Below are positions 17,366 to 30,332 of a stretch of DNA of 64,000 nt, piece by piece (the stretch's first letter is position 1; every line of letters starts with the position of its first letter). The translations under genes were made by a program, and so were the position numbers. Where the stretch lies: NCBI GenBank assembly GCA_021229015.1, contig CM037781.1:63513139-63577138 (forward strand), in the 5' to 3' direction. This DNA is from Solen grandis (Eukaryota > Mollusca > Bivalvia > Adapedonta > Solenidae). Below the pieces are notes generated by a model. It worked only from the letters and a program-made list of their open reading frames with translations. It searched no databases and had not been told where the DNA came from.

Positions 17366-20300
17366 TTTTTTTAAACGATTTTTTGATAAAATCGGGGCCC
17401 GGGAAAACGATTCAAAGCATGGCTATTGCTGTGTGCAGCAGCTACATTGGATGGAAGATTTAAAAAAATTTACTTATTTGTCTAATTCATAAACTTATAT
17501 TCGTGTGAAAACCGTGGGTTTAAAAAAGTCCTAACTTGCCCCTTTGGGAACACCGTGGGGGATAAGCTTTATAAAACTTTTCAATTTTTTTTTTCGTAAA
17601 ATTTTGTTTTCCATGATTTTTTAGGTGCAATGTATTTTTAATGATGAAATTTTTTTTATTTTAAATGTGAAAAAGAAAAACATTTTTTAAGCAGTTTTAC
17701 AAAACCTTTTTAAAAATAAAACAAATAACTTTATCAAATTTTTGTTTCTTGCTTTTAAAAGGGGAAAAGGGTTTGGGGCCCACATGTAAAAATTGTGGGG
17801 GAGAAAAAAAATAAATATCTTTTTATTATTTATTTATTATTTTTATTATTTTTTATTAGGGAAAAAAATCACTTTAATGGTTCCGAAAACATTCGGATTT
17901 CATGGACTTTACGGAGAAAACCCAAAGGTTTCCAAATGTTTCATTGGGGTATTTTTTTTGGGTTTAAATCTTGGTAGAGGTTAAGTGGTCCAAGACAAAG
18001 CGGTACCATTCCCAGGGCTTTTTTTTAAATTTTCAATATTGTTTGTATGGAAAGCCTTTTTTTTTCGCTTTCTTAATCGTTAAAATAAACGTTTTTAATT
18101 TTTTAAAGTCAGGGACAGAAAAAAAGAAAAGAAAAAAACGTTTTAAAAAAAAACTATTCTCGGTTTGCTGCCCGGGCCCCACGTATTTTTCCGAGCAGTT
18201 CGTATTTTCAAAATTTTCAATGCTTACCAGTAATCACTTAAAAAAGGCCCCAAAATTAGAGCAAAGTCACGGGGTGACTTTTAACCCTAGTTTACTAAAT
18301 TTAAATACTTACCGGGACATTGTGTTTTTACACCCCAAAAGCGGGCAATCGGGGCATAAGAAAAACGAGGGGGCCCAAAGATCAGATGCTCTACCCCCGT
18401 CCCTGTTTGCTCAAAAAAAATTGCATTTCACATTTTACAAAAGTCTGCACAGAAAAGACAAATCCTTTGAATTTTTTATATCCCATTAAAGACCGGAAGG
18501 GCAAAGTGCACGTTAAACAGAAAATTTTGGGTTTTTTTAAAATATGTGTTGCATTACGTCTATAAATCCCTTTCTTTCCCAAATTCAACCATCTGTGATT
18601 AAAATAGTGTGGGTTTTACCACATCACAGGCATTTCCGTTATGGCGGTATTGAAACTTATTTAGATGAAAAAATCCCTATATTTAGATTCATTCTTTTTT
18701 CCCCTCATCCCCGCTAACTTCTAGGGTAGGGAACTGGTGAAGAGCCATGTTGCGGAACGTTTTTCCCCCTTGGGGAAATATCGTATTTTTAAATTTTAAA
18801 ACCGCTTTCGTCCAAGTTGGCTTGCTTTCGAAAACAGCTTTTTTCCTTTTACAATAGGGACGTACCCCTTTTTTTTTTCAGGAAACAAAGACGGGGAAGA
18901 AGGGGGAGTTTTTTTTTTAAGTTTTTAACCGTCATTGTGAAACGAGCTCCCTTTAATATTCATCAGTCTTTGATTTGTACATGAAATTCTTTAATTTTGA
19001 AAAAGCGAACAAATTATGTTTTCATTTTGTTTTTCCCCATGACGGTTTTCGAAAAAATGTATTTTTTTGAAGGATTTTTAAACATCAAATGTTGGCGGGA
19101 TAAAGACCCCAAGCCAAACCCATTCTGACATTAAGGTACATCGATATTTTTCGGTACATTTGGTGCTACGGCTTCAGGAATTCGGGAAACCCATTTAGTC
19201 ATTGTTTATAACCCTATGAGGGTTTTTTTTATTTTTTAATGAATTTTTTCCGTTTATTCACATCACCCAATTGCTTGATTTATTTGTTTTTTAAAATTTT
19301 TTTAAACGGCAGTATTTTAATCGTCTTTAAAAGAGATTTTACAAATGCAAAAAACATTTGGGGGAATCACGCCGAAATTCCGGGACGTGTTTCCAATTTG
19401 GGGAACCCCCTATTTTAACTTACGGGGAGGGGACCAAAAAACCCGTGGTTTTATGCCCGTAAATTTTAAAAGCTTTTCACAAGCATTTTTTTTCTGTCGT
19501 TTTAAATTTAATTTTAATAAGTATTTTTAATTTTGTTCGCCCATTTTTAATGGGTTTATCTTTTAAAAAGAACGAGAAGCGAAAAAAAAAAGTGCCTACA
19601 CATTTTGTGTCTTAAAAACTTTTCAGGAAAACATCCGGGGAGCTTTTGTTTGCTATCACAAAAGAAACATCACTAATAAAGTTCCCCCGAATTTTTGGAA
19701 ATACAGGAAATTTAAATGGAAAAAGGGAGAAAGGGTCCTTAAAAGAGGTGGTCACTAAAAATTTGGGGTTTAACATATAACAAAATAAAACCGGGGATTT
19801 TGAAAAACGGCCCTTTAAAGGGAAATTTTGACCGATTTTGATACAGAAAACCCGTTTTAAAACGGGTTAAACTGATTTTATTCCGATTTTTTAAACCCGA
19901 TATTAGATTATTTAAAAATTTGTAAAGGGCATATTTTGCAATTTTTGGGGCGAAATTTTTTGTCCTTCTCTATTTTTTGTCAAAATTAAAGTACGGGTTT
20001 AAAAAAGGCTTTAAACCTGTAGAAAAAAAAAAAAAAGGGAAATTTTATCGACGTTTTTTACGGTCCTTGAGCGTTTTTTAATATGCTAAGGGGGACAAAA
20101 AAGGAAATAATCCAAAAACATTTTTTAAACTTTTTAAAAGTTTTGACCTGATAAAATTTTTTCCTTTATCTCATATCAAAAAAAATTTTAAATTTTAAAA
20201 GAAAAAATTTATTAAAAAAAAAGAGTTTTCTTTGTTAAAACCGACTGTGCAAAATCTGTGTTTCAAAATGGGGAAAGGGGTTTTAACTTGGTTTACTCTG

Positions 20301-20392
20301 TTTGGCTCGGGGTTTCATATTTTTTTTTTTGGGGGTTTTTCCCGTCCCCTGATAGTATTTTGGGCCATTCGGGGGAATTTTTGGGCTTGGGA
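17366..20392. other. Low-accuracy AT-rich sequence, nothing recognised
   Basis: Homopolymer-dominated sequence. The longest open frame (17971-18489, 172 codons) is Lys/Phe/Asn-rich with no domain pattern, and frame integrity is not credible in this contig. No tandem array or SINE head was recognised. Confidence 0.45.
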
Positions 20393-20600
20393 CAGATATA
20401 GGGCTGCCGGTTTGCAGTTTCACGCCTTTAAAAACATGTGGAATGATACCACCCCCCAAGTAAAATTTTTTTTGCTTTCGGACCAAATAGTGGGGGGAAA
20501 TCCCCTTTTATATGCTAAAGCGCCAAGCAAGAGGGCCTTACCTTTTGTCGTTTTATATGCCCATTGGTATGTCGTTTTAAATGACCCTGGAGTAAAAAAA
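20393..20600 (+). repeat. Interspersed repeat R3, copy 3
   Basis: ATATAGGGCTGCCGGTTTGC, CACGCCTTTAAAAACATGTG and GAATGATACCACCCCCCAAG align in order with copy 2. TATGCTAAAGCGCCAAGCAA (about 20510) then corresponds to the GCGCCAAAC part of copy 1. The open frame 20232-20687 is produced by this repeat and is not a gene. Confidence 0.6.
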
Positions 20601-22365
20601 CAAAACCCCAAGTATCAGCTCTTTAAAATGATTGAAACACGTCAAAAGTACAGGGTGTACTTTAACTTTAGCTTTTTAATTGTGTAGTTCTAAAAAAAAT
20701 GTTTTATGTCTGTTCTTTTTTTTTAAGTTATGTTTTTGCTTGCCTTAAGTTTTTTGCGTTTTGGGATTTTAAATGTCTCCCAAACAAAATTCGAATGTGA
20801 AAAGTCAAAAAAGAAGGTGCTTTCACGGGGGGTTGTTTTTAGGTAGCGAAATCCCGGACTTAAAATGCATATATTTACAATTTGTTTTGACATTTCGTAT
20901 TAATTCTTGCCTCTTTTTTTCGTCTTTTCCCCTTTTAAGAACCCCAAAACAAACAAATAAAGGGTTTTTTTCAATTTTTGCTTTCAGCTGTTTTTGCTAA
21001 TAAACCCGAAATTCGAAAAATACGTTTTTTTGAAATTGGGCGTAAAGTCAGCGTTAAAATGGCGCTTTGCATATAAATTCCCCGTGAATTGGGTTTAAAT
21101 TGTCCCCCCCTTTTTGGGGCCCATATTATGTAATGTTTTTTTCCCGGGCCTTTCTTCGGCACACTCTGTGTGTTTTTATACCCTCTTACTTCCGTTTCCC
21201 GGTTTCCATTAAACTCTGGGGTTTGGGCCCTCAAAAAGTGGGAAAAAAACTCTTTAGCAATTTTATAAAAGGGGACCTTGTCGTCAACTAGAAAAATTGT
21301 TAGAAAATTTAATTTGAAGGCCCTTAAAACGGGGAATATTTTTTTGTATATTGAATACCCCAAATGAACCTGATGAAATGGTCATTGAAATGAAAAATTT
21401 TGAAAATAAAAAGTTTTTTTTTAATGTACGTATCGGATGAATCTGTAAATTTTTTAATTTTCTGAAAACGAGCAAATTGGGTTTGTTCGCATTTGAAAAA
21501 ATAAGGCGGGAAAAAATAGTTTCTTTGTTAAAAAAAAAAAATTAAATTGTCCACGGGTTTAAAATTTTTTTTAAAAATTTTATTCAATGTTTCTTTACTT
21601 TTGATTTTTTAAAAATTACATTTCATTCCGCTTTTAAAAAATTGTTTTCCGTTTTGTCTTTGACCCCCTTTGAAGACAGGGTTTCGTGAGGGAGGGAGGG
21701 GAAAACTCTGCTTGTTGTTTTTTGTTTATAACAAGCCCCGTCAGAGGGCAATATATTAAAATTGCTTTTATTTCCCTTTCGAACGTTGCAAAAAAATATT
21801 TTAAAAAGATCGGGAAAGGAAAAACGCATCTTTTTTTCAAATTTTGAATTTTGTTACTTCCTCAACAGTTTTAAAACCTTTGTCTTTCTTGTTTTCTTTT
21901 TCTTTTTTTGGGTTCGGTCCTGTCTTTTACTTGTATTTAATTAATGTGACAAACCATTTTTAATAAGTTTTTATTATTTTAAAGGGCCAGCAGCAAGTTT
22001 TTTTAAATTATTTTGAAATAGAGCCCGGGATGCTTTTAAAGATAGATTTTTTTTATAAAAGAAGTAAACACTGTTTTTCATTCTAAGATAAATAAATGTA
22101 TGGTTTTGATCAACTTAAATACTCGGGCAAGCCTTTGAAAATTTAATTTTTTTAGTATACTTAAAATTTTCAAGGTTGTTTTTTCTTGAAAATTTTTAAC
22201 TTTTTAAAAATGATTAACCCTATCTATAAATTGTCAAAACAAAATTTTTTTCTTATTAAAAAAAAAAATAAAAAAAGAGTGTATCTCAGCTAAAAGGTTT
22301 ATCGATTAAATTTCGGTTTGTCGGAGTTTTTTTCACTTTCAGGGAAGGCTTCGTAATTTTTAAAA
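20601..22365. other. Low-accuracy AT-rich sequence, nothing recognised
   Basis: Open frames of 60-130 codons on both strands have homopolymer-driven composition. Two overlapping minus frames at 21623-21840 differ by one frame and neither is convincing. Confidence 0.4.
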
Positions 22366-22600
22366 GTGCTTTTGCGTTTGCGAGGTGTAAAAGGCGACGG
22401 GAAAGCAAGATGGCTGTTTTTAATCGAAGAATTTTTTCCCTTGGAGGGTGTTCAGTTTCTCGGCCCAAATTGGTGGCGTTTGTCTGGGGGCCTTGCAAAC
22501 GGTGGGGGCGGAGTTGTTGTTGTTGTGGTTGGCAGGGCAAAACAGTCAAGAAACATACCCGGTTTTTTTTGGGACACGATGTCCTAGCATCACTAAAAGC
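22366..22600. repeat. GC-richer interspersed repeat, mollusc type
   Basis: GCGTTTGCGAGGTGTAAAAG, CAAATTGGTGGCGTTTGTCT, GGGCCTTGCAAACGGTGGGG and GTTGTTGTTGTTGTGGTTGG stand out from the AT-rich background. I associate this word order with a mollusc interspersed repeat, but cannot name it. The GTT iterations could be the complement of a (CAA)n SINE tail. Confidence 0.4.
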
Positions 22601-22957
22601 AGTGAAAAACATGTTATTTGTTTTTAAATTTAAATGAAAACCTTTCTTTAAGTCTCTATAGATATGCAGTTTTCCCCCAATTCTTTTTGGGTTTTTAAAT
22701 AAAATTGAACATTTTTTTTTTTTCTATTATACCTCTGTTTCAATAAAAGGAGTTTAAACGACTGTAAGAAAAACACTTAAAAAATGTGGGTTAAAACCAA
22801 TTTTTTAAACTGGGGGTTTTGATTAAAAAAAAAACCCCTATACTGACATTTTATTAAATCATTTTGACGCCCATTAAAAAAAAAAATTTTTATTGACGTC
22901 TTTAAAGGGGGGTCATTATTGACATTATTATTGACATTTTTTGACATCATTACGGGA

Positions 22958-23297
22958 CGTAAATCCCGGGGGGTCGAGTGGTTGGCGTCCCCCGGGGTGC
23001 GGGGGGTTTTGGGTTCGACCCGGCCGGGGGACATCCCAAAAGTCGTAAATAATGGTATTTTTTTAGCCCCCCTTGCTTGGCGTCAGCATTTAAAGGTAGT
23101 TGAAAGGGCCGGGGTTGGGCCCCGGTGTCAGGAAAAATGGATTTGGGGTTGGTTTTCATGCCCCCCTGTTACAACGGGGATACTGCAGTGTGGCAGCCTA
23201 TATCTTTCTAAAAGTGGGGGGGGGGGCTTGTCTCCAAAGGGAACTGAAATGCTGTCGGGGGGGATTTTTAAACCAAAAAAAACCAAAAAAACCCAAA
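22958..23297 (+). mobile_element. tRNA-derived SINE family 2, complete copy
   Basis: The head GGGTCGAGTGGTTGGCGTCC (A-box) and GGGTTCGACCCGG (B-box, about 23010) is followed by a body with CCAAAAGTCGTAAATAATGG, CTTGCTTGGCGTCAGCATTT and CCCCGGTGTCAGGAAAAATG. The 3' end is TTTTTAAACCAAAAAAAACC. The same order is seen at 38425-38750. The 130-codon open frame across it is an artefact. Confidence 0.75.
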
Positions 23298-24914
23298 TCG
23301 AGACGGGTTAGTGTTTTTAAACACAGGAATATTTTTATCAATTTAACATCAAGCAAGGGAGATACCATTTTTAAATCCCAATTTTTATACAAAAATTTTG
23401 TATTTGGGAAAAATTTTGATTTTATGGGGAATTTATGTTTATTTTGGACACTGACAAATTGAAATTCCATTTTCTGCCCCACTGTGTGCTGTATAAATTT
23501 TAAACATTCAGTCTTCTTTCGTTAAGGTCTCCTTTGGAGTTGTCCAATTAAAATTTTACCCCTGATTTTTTAAAAATTAATATTTTCCCGGGGAAATGAA
23601 TGAAAAACACATTTTCATCTTTGCCTATCGGTGGCCTTTTAACCCGGAATTGATTATGTAAAAAAAACCCTTTTTTTTTCCAAAATTTTTTTTTTGACCC
23701 AGCAAATTTTTTTAAATAGTGTTTTTATTTAGTAAAATGGAAAGGAAATCGCAGTTATTCTACGTTACTTTTTTAAACCCAAACCCGCCCCCCTTTGGTT
23801 CAATTTCAAAATTTTAAAATTTTTTTTTTTTTTTAATCTTCAGTTTATTGTTTGGGTTTTACTTTGATGTTTAATTTTTTGGTTCAGTTGAAATTCTTTT
23901 TAATTCACCCGGGGGTTGAAAAAGTATTTCCCTACCCTTTCCCGTAAAATGATTAAAATGAAACAAAACATTTTTTTATTTTTTCCCTTTAATGTCTTTT
24001 GCCATTTTGGGGGGGTCCTTTAAAGAAAAAAAAAGGCCCTTTGTAAAAAAAAGATAGAAAAAAATTTAAAAAAAATATTTATTCAAATTTAAAATTTCCC
24101 CTGATATTTCCTTTTAAACCCGTCAAAAAAACATTAAAATTAATTTTTTTTCCCTTTTTACTAAATCCTTTTTGCGTCAGAGGTTAAAATCTACACCGGT
24201 ATCTTTTTTCTTTTCTTTATGGGTTATTATATTAACTTGTGAAATTTTTAGCTCTGGAATTAAAGTCCCCGTTTTGCTCTTTATGTAAAGTCGGTTTTCC
24301 CTTTAAATCCCCAAAGGAAATCACCCATAGGGGTTTTTTTACTTTGCTTTTTTAAAACCCCCAAAAACAAAAAAACCACAGAAAAGGGGCAAAAAAACCC
24401 TTTTTTAATTTTAAAACAATGTTTTTTTCCCCCAATTTTTGAGTATAAATTTATATCAATTTGAAATTGGACGGGAATTTTGTTGAAATTCTATTAAATT
24501 TAAAAAAATTGTGAAATTAGAGGGATTTGACGCAAAGAAAAAAAAAGGAAAATTTCATTTTTTAAAACCCAATTTAAAATCAAGGTGGTAGGGATTGAAT
24601 TCAAAAAACCTTTGTCCCGAAAAAAGTTTTTTAACGCAGTTTTTTCCAACATACATTCTCCCAATGGCCCGTTGTGCCAACCCCTAATTTTTGCGGGTTA
24701 TTTTTTTTTAATGTTTTTAAAAAATTTAAAAGGTGGGGTTACAAAAATTTGGCGGGGTAAACGGGGAAGTCAAACGCTTCCTTTCCCCATTTTGTTTTCA
24801 TTCTGATTCTGGCAAATTTGGGAAATTTTGTACACATGGGTTGGTAGAAAACTTTTTGTATCTCTTTTTTTGGTCTGTTTTAACAAAAAAAAAATTATTC
24901 GCTGTATTTTAAAA
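23298..24914. other. Low-accuracy AT-rich sequence, nothing recognised
   Basis: T- and A-run dominated. No repeat unit or exon recognised. Confidence 0.4.
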
Positions 24915-26510
24915 ACGTACAGTGCTTTATAAACCCCTTTTATATGCGTACAGTAAAAATTTTTTGGTAGTAGATGGATATTGACCGTACAGAACATGAA
25001 GCAGGATATTGAACACGTAAATTTACATATAGCTAAAAATGGACCAGCTGAATTTTGACCAGTACAGTACATTTTGCTGTTTTATTGGACACATTAAACT
25101 ACATTTTAAAATTAATTTTGGGGGGAGTAAAAAATAGCTGCCAAAGTGGGAAACGGACTTTAAATTGTTGCTGTTCGTACTGAAAATTATGTAAATATCG
25201 AAAACATGCATTAATTTTGATAAAAATTTGGCTAGGCAGTACATTTATTGGACCCCCTTTAAAAATCCCTTAAAAGAAAAAAAACTGGGCCCACTTAGAA
25301 TACATTTAGATGATGTTGTCCCGCAAAAGAAAGTAAAAGCTAAATTTTGGACACGTACAAAAAACTTTTAATTTCATTTGGGTTTAATACGTAAAAATAC
25401 CTGATTTTTGGAACGTACAAATACAGATAAGTGTTTTTTTGACATTTAAAAATACTTTACGGGCTGTTTATTGAACCTTTAAGCTCAAAAAAGCTGTGTT
25501 TTGGGAAATTTACAGTACATATAGATAAAAAGTGGACCTGGAAAAGTACATTTTCCCCAAATTTTTTGGCCCTGTACAGCAAAAATTTTTAACTGAATTT
25601 TGGGGGAAAGTCCCACTCCCAATTTAGCCTAAATTTTTGAATCTTACTTTTTTAAAGCGGGAATTTTTAGCCATTTTACATTGTTAAAAAACTGAATTTT
25701 TTGGGGCCCAAAAAGCTGAATTTTGGGGGAAAATGAGCAATACTTTAGCGGGTTTATTGGGGACCGTGGAGTCCATAAAGCGGGAACTTTGATCCGGCCG
25801 GATTTTTTGGACCAGTGTAGATACTATAGCTGTTTTTAAAATTGTGCGGGAATTTTTGGGCCCAGTGTAGTAATATAGCTGTGTATTCATTTTAGTGAAT
25901 TTTGGGAAACCATTTGTAGTTACATATAGCGGGGTTTTTACATGTAGCTAAATATTGGCCCAAGTGTTTTTACATATAGCTGTGAATTCATTTTTAGCTG
26001 AATTTTGGGGAACCAGTTTTTTTTAAATTTAGCTGGGTTTCTTGAAAGCTGAATTTTGGGCCCCGGGGTTTTTAGTTACAAAATAGCGGGTGTTTACAGG
26101 TAGGAAAAATTGGCCCAAGTTTTGTTACATATAGCTTTGTATACTGTATTTGGGAATTTTGGGACCAGTTTTGTTACTTTGGCTGTGTATTCATTTTTAG
26201 CAAAAATTTTTGGGGCCCAAGTGTAGTTACATATAGCGGTGTATTCATGTAGCTAAATTTTGGACCTTTTGTAGTCTTATAGCTGTGTTTTTCTGTAGCT
26301 AAATTTTGGACCAGTTTTGTTACATATAGCTGTGTATTCATGTAGCGAATTTGGGACAGTAGTACATACTGTTGCTTACTGGACTTTTAAAGTGCATTTT
26401 TTTAATTTTGGGACTTGAACAGTGCAGTTTTTTAATTTTGGGGACATAAAACAGTGCATTTACGGGTCCCATTTTGGACACGCAAAAGTATATTTAGCTG
26501 CTTTAAAAAA
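24915..26510. repeat. ~50-bp satellite array
   Basis: Recurrent words are ACATATAGCTGTGTATTCAT, GTAGCTAAATTTTGGACCAG and GTACAGTACAT. Between 25922 and 26322 the marker ACATATAGC recurs at steps of about 46-54 bp, with nine or so units visible. The part 24915-25900 carries the same words (GAATTTTGACCAGTACAGTA; TTTATTGGAC) at less regular spacing and is either more diverged or more damaged by errors. Confidence 0.8.
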
Positions 26511-29500
26511 AAACGAGGACTGAAAAACGCGAACAAATTTCTTGGAAATGGATATTTATTTTTTTCTTGATTAAAACAAAACAAGACCATACATTTGACC
26601 ACTCAAAATCAATTATAGTTTTAAGTATGGAAATTTAACACGGAAAGGGTTCCCCCCAAATTGGGGCCTTTTTCCCACGACAAAGGGGCCCGAAAAGTTC
26701 CTTTTCTTTATAAAATCACCCCCCTTTCCCCCCCCCCCCAGCTGTGGCTTTTTGGGTTTCTTTTTACTTTTTGGGCTTGATTTCCCAAAGGGGGTTTTGT
26801 GGTAGGTTTTTTGATTTTACCGGGTCCCTTTGTGTTAAAACCCTATATAGTGGGGTTTAATTTGCATACACAAATGGTCTCAATGTGTTTCACATTTCTA
26901 AATTCCCCGATCGCCCCTAAAGTTACAGAAAAAAAACAGAAACGAACAAAATTTTTTTTGGGAAACTTAAGCACGAAGTTTCTTCTTTCACAAAACAACA
27001 AGATATACTGCATGCAACATAAAATTTACAGATAACGTGATATAAGGGTAGGTATTCAGCCGAAAAACCAGAAAATGAAATTATTTGAACATATTGTCTG
27101 GAAAACTTCCCCTGGGCACTTTTTTTTTTTTTGTTTCCCTTTTGTATTTTATAAAATAAAATCCCCCAAAAAGCCCCCCGGGGGGTTTTTGTAGATTTTA
27201 GTTTTTGGGAAACCCGTTTTTTCTGACTAAAAATAAAATTTTATATCAAATTAGTTTCGTTTGTTTTTGGGTGGTTTTAAACTTATACTGATGTATCTTT
27301 TTCAGTTTTTATCCGGGCCCAATTATTGTACATGATGCCCCTTTCACACGATATTTTACCCCACACATATTATATATTAGGGAGACACAACTGAGTTGGG
27401 GAAAGGGAATGTTGGCAGGGAAACATTTAAAAGGGATATTCCCCCCCTTCCCAATTTTCGGACCCGGTCAAAAATTTTCCATGAAACCCAGGCTTCCCTT
27501 TACTTCAATCGTGTCTAACAAAAACGGGAATTAGCCGGAAAAAACAGACGGGTTTTTTTTTGTTGTTTTTTTTAAATTTCCCATTTTGGACAGACTATTT
27601 TCACCGTTTAAAAATTGAAAACAAAGGCCCACAAAAAATTACAGATAAAAACTAATTTTTGTGCTGCAGCTTTTCAACAAAAAATTTACATGAACCCTTG
27701 TTTGTCCCACTTTATTTTGAGTTCGGGAAAACCTCTTATGTTGCATTTTCAAAGGTGGGGGGAAAACGTGGGAAAAATGCTCGAAAAATTAAAAAATTTG
27801 AAAATTTTAAACCTTTAATATAAAAAAAAATCAATTAAAATACTAAAAAGTGTTTTTAAGCGTTTCATTGAGTGAATAAGGTTATTTTTTTAAACCTCTT
27901 TTTAATTTTGCTTTAGCATTTCGGGTATAGATTTTTTAACATTTATGAAAAATTAAAAGACTTCAAATACCCAAAACAGAAAAACATTTAGTTTTGGGTT
28001 GATAATTTGCCCAAAATCTTGTCACACGGGGGTTACAACTTCTTAGACAGTTTTCTGCCCTGCATAAAATAGACATATTCTCAAAATGACTTAAATGTTT
28101 TTTTTTTTTGGACGTTGAATATAAAAAAACGAACAAAAATATCACGGGGGACTAATTTAATTTTTTGTTTTTATCTAGTAAAGTGCCCCGACGTAAATCT
28201 TTTTGTCTTAATTACTGTTGTCAAATCATCCCTTCCCGAGTGGGGTTTAAAAAAATGATATTTGCAATAGTTGAAAATAATAAAAAAAATTTAAAAAAAA
28301 AATTAATACATTTTTTGGTTCGCAAAATTTTTTGCGGCCTTACGAAGAAAACCCACTCTGCTGAATGGGGCTAACACGTTTTCTGAAAATCATAATGTGT
28401 TCAAAAAAGGGCCAAGCCGCAAGCAGACTTTCGGGCATTACGGAGACGACTTTACTTTTGAAAGAAAAAAATCAAAAAAAAAATTGTAATCGCCATAAAT
28501 TTTTGCATATCGAAGGGGGGAAAACGAAACTATGCTAAGGGCATATAAAATTTTAAGCACTTTTGCTTTCCCCACCTGATATTTAGTTTGCTTTCCCACA
28601 GTTTTCATCCGTGATGAAAAAAAATTCACAATCTTGTTCCAAAACTGGGCATGCAACATTTAGCGAAACATCTCGCAAAAAGAAAAATGTAAAAATTAAT
28701 TTTTGTATTCACCCGTAAAATGTATATTTGAGGGGGTTTACCATTTTTCATCCAAAAAAAAAATAGGATTTTTTTTCAAATCAGTATTGTTTTCAAGGAA
28801 GCTACGCCCGGGGGCGGAAATTACGGGGGAAAAATATATCGCTAAAAGAAGATCTAAAAAAACACTAACATTTGCCGTTCACTTTTTTTTTTTGTTTTCA
28901 TAAAAAATTTTTTAATTTTATTTTCCGAAAAAAAAAAATTTCCCCAAATTAAAATTTAAAATTTTTTTTTTAAAAATTTCAAAATTTTTGTAATATTTAA
29001 AGCCTGGTTTTTTTGTTGGTTGGGGAAACCCCTTTTGAAATCCCCGAGAAAAATTAAAATTTGAAATTTTTTGGTTTCCGGCGTTTTCTTTTTTGGGTTT
29101 TTTCCCCGTAAAAAAAAAATTTTCCAAACCCCCCCCCCCCTTAAAAAAAACCCATGGTAAAGAAGTTCATAGTTTTTTTAATTCTTAAAAAAATTTTAAT
29201 TAAAACCCAAAAAAAAATTAATGCAAAAAAAGGTTTTTGAAATTTGGTTTTTAAAAATTTATAAGAACGGCTAGGCAAAAAAAATTAAAAGGTTTTTCTT
29301 AAAAGTTAAAAACGGCCAAATTTTAAGGCCGGCCCGGGAAAAGGCTAAGGGGCTAGGGCCCGGGCCTTTTTCCTTTTTTTCAAGAAAAAGTTAGGGCGGG
29401 GGCCGTTTTTAAGCTCCGCGCCAAAGGCCGGGGGGAAAAAACTTAATTTAAAAAATTTTTGGAGAACAATCTCCCTTCCTAAAACTTAAAAAGTTATTAA

Positions 29501-29871
29501 AACGGGAAAAAATTCAAACCTTTTTGGGACGAAAACGCCCAATTTTTTTAAAAAAACCCCAAGAATTTTTTTTTGGGGAAAAATTTTCCCTGGGTTAATA
29601 AAATTTTTAACAATTAAAAAAAAAAAAAAAAGAAAGACAAATTTTCTCCCCCGTTAAGTTTTTTATTAAATTTAATTTTTTTTAAGAAAAGTTTAAAACA
29701 TTCCTTTGTTAAAAACACCCCCCCCCCCCAAAAACCCCCCACCTAAACCCGGGCATAATTTTTTTAAAAAGGGAAATTTAAAAAAAACCCGGAAAAAAGG
29801 TTTTTAAGGGTTTTTAAAGCCGACTGGGGTTTTTTTTTGAAAAATTGTTTCTTTGAAATTTGGGGTTGATT

Positions 29872-29872
<1 letters not shown>
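26511..29872. other. Low-accuracy AT-rich sequence, nothing recognised
   Basis: No exon or repeat unit recognised. A GC-rich patch at 29320-29440 (GGCCGGCCCGGGAAAAGGCT) is partly self-complementary, but single bases are too uncertain to interpret it. Confidence 0.4.
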
Positions 29873-29954
<82 letters not shown>

Positions 29955-30051
29955 AATTGGGGGGGGGGGGGGGGCTAAAATTAAAAATTTTTGGAAAAGG
30001 GGGGGGGGGGGGTTTGGGGGGGGGACCCCAAAAGGGGGGGGGGGGTTCAAG

Positions 30052-30083
<32 letters not shown>

Positions 30084-30107
30084 GTCGGGGGGGGGGGGGG
30101 GGTGGGT

Positions 30108-30203
<96 letters not shown>

Positions 30204-30276
30204 TGGGGGGGGGGGGGGGGGGGGGGGTTGGGGGGGGGGGGGGGGGGGGGGGGGGGGAAAGGGGGGGGGGGGGGGT

Positions 30277-30330
<54 letters not shown>
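29873..30330. repeat. 458-bp poly-G dominated tract
   Basis: Almost pure G, broken only by short AAATT, TTT, CCCC and AAA islands. It creates Gly-only frames on plus and Pro-only frames on minus. It may be a true G-rich simple repeat whose non-G bases have been overwritten by the neighbour-copy error of this contig, or a purely technical product. Confidence 0.85.

Positions 30331-30332
<2 letters not shown>

Noticed and set aside
17971..18489. 172-codon plus-strand ORF
   Set aside because: Lys/Phe/Asn-rich, no domain pattern, in a contig where frames are unreliable.
20232..20687. 151-codon plus-strand ORF
   Set aside because: Overlaps interspersed repeat R3 copy 3, which explains the open frame.
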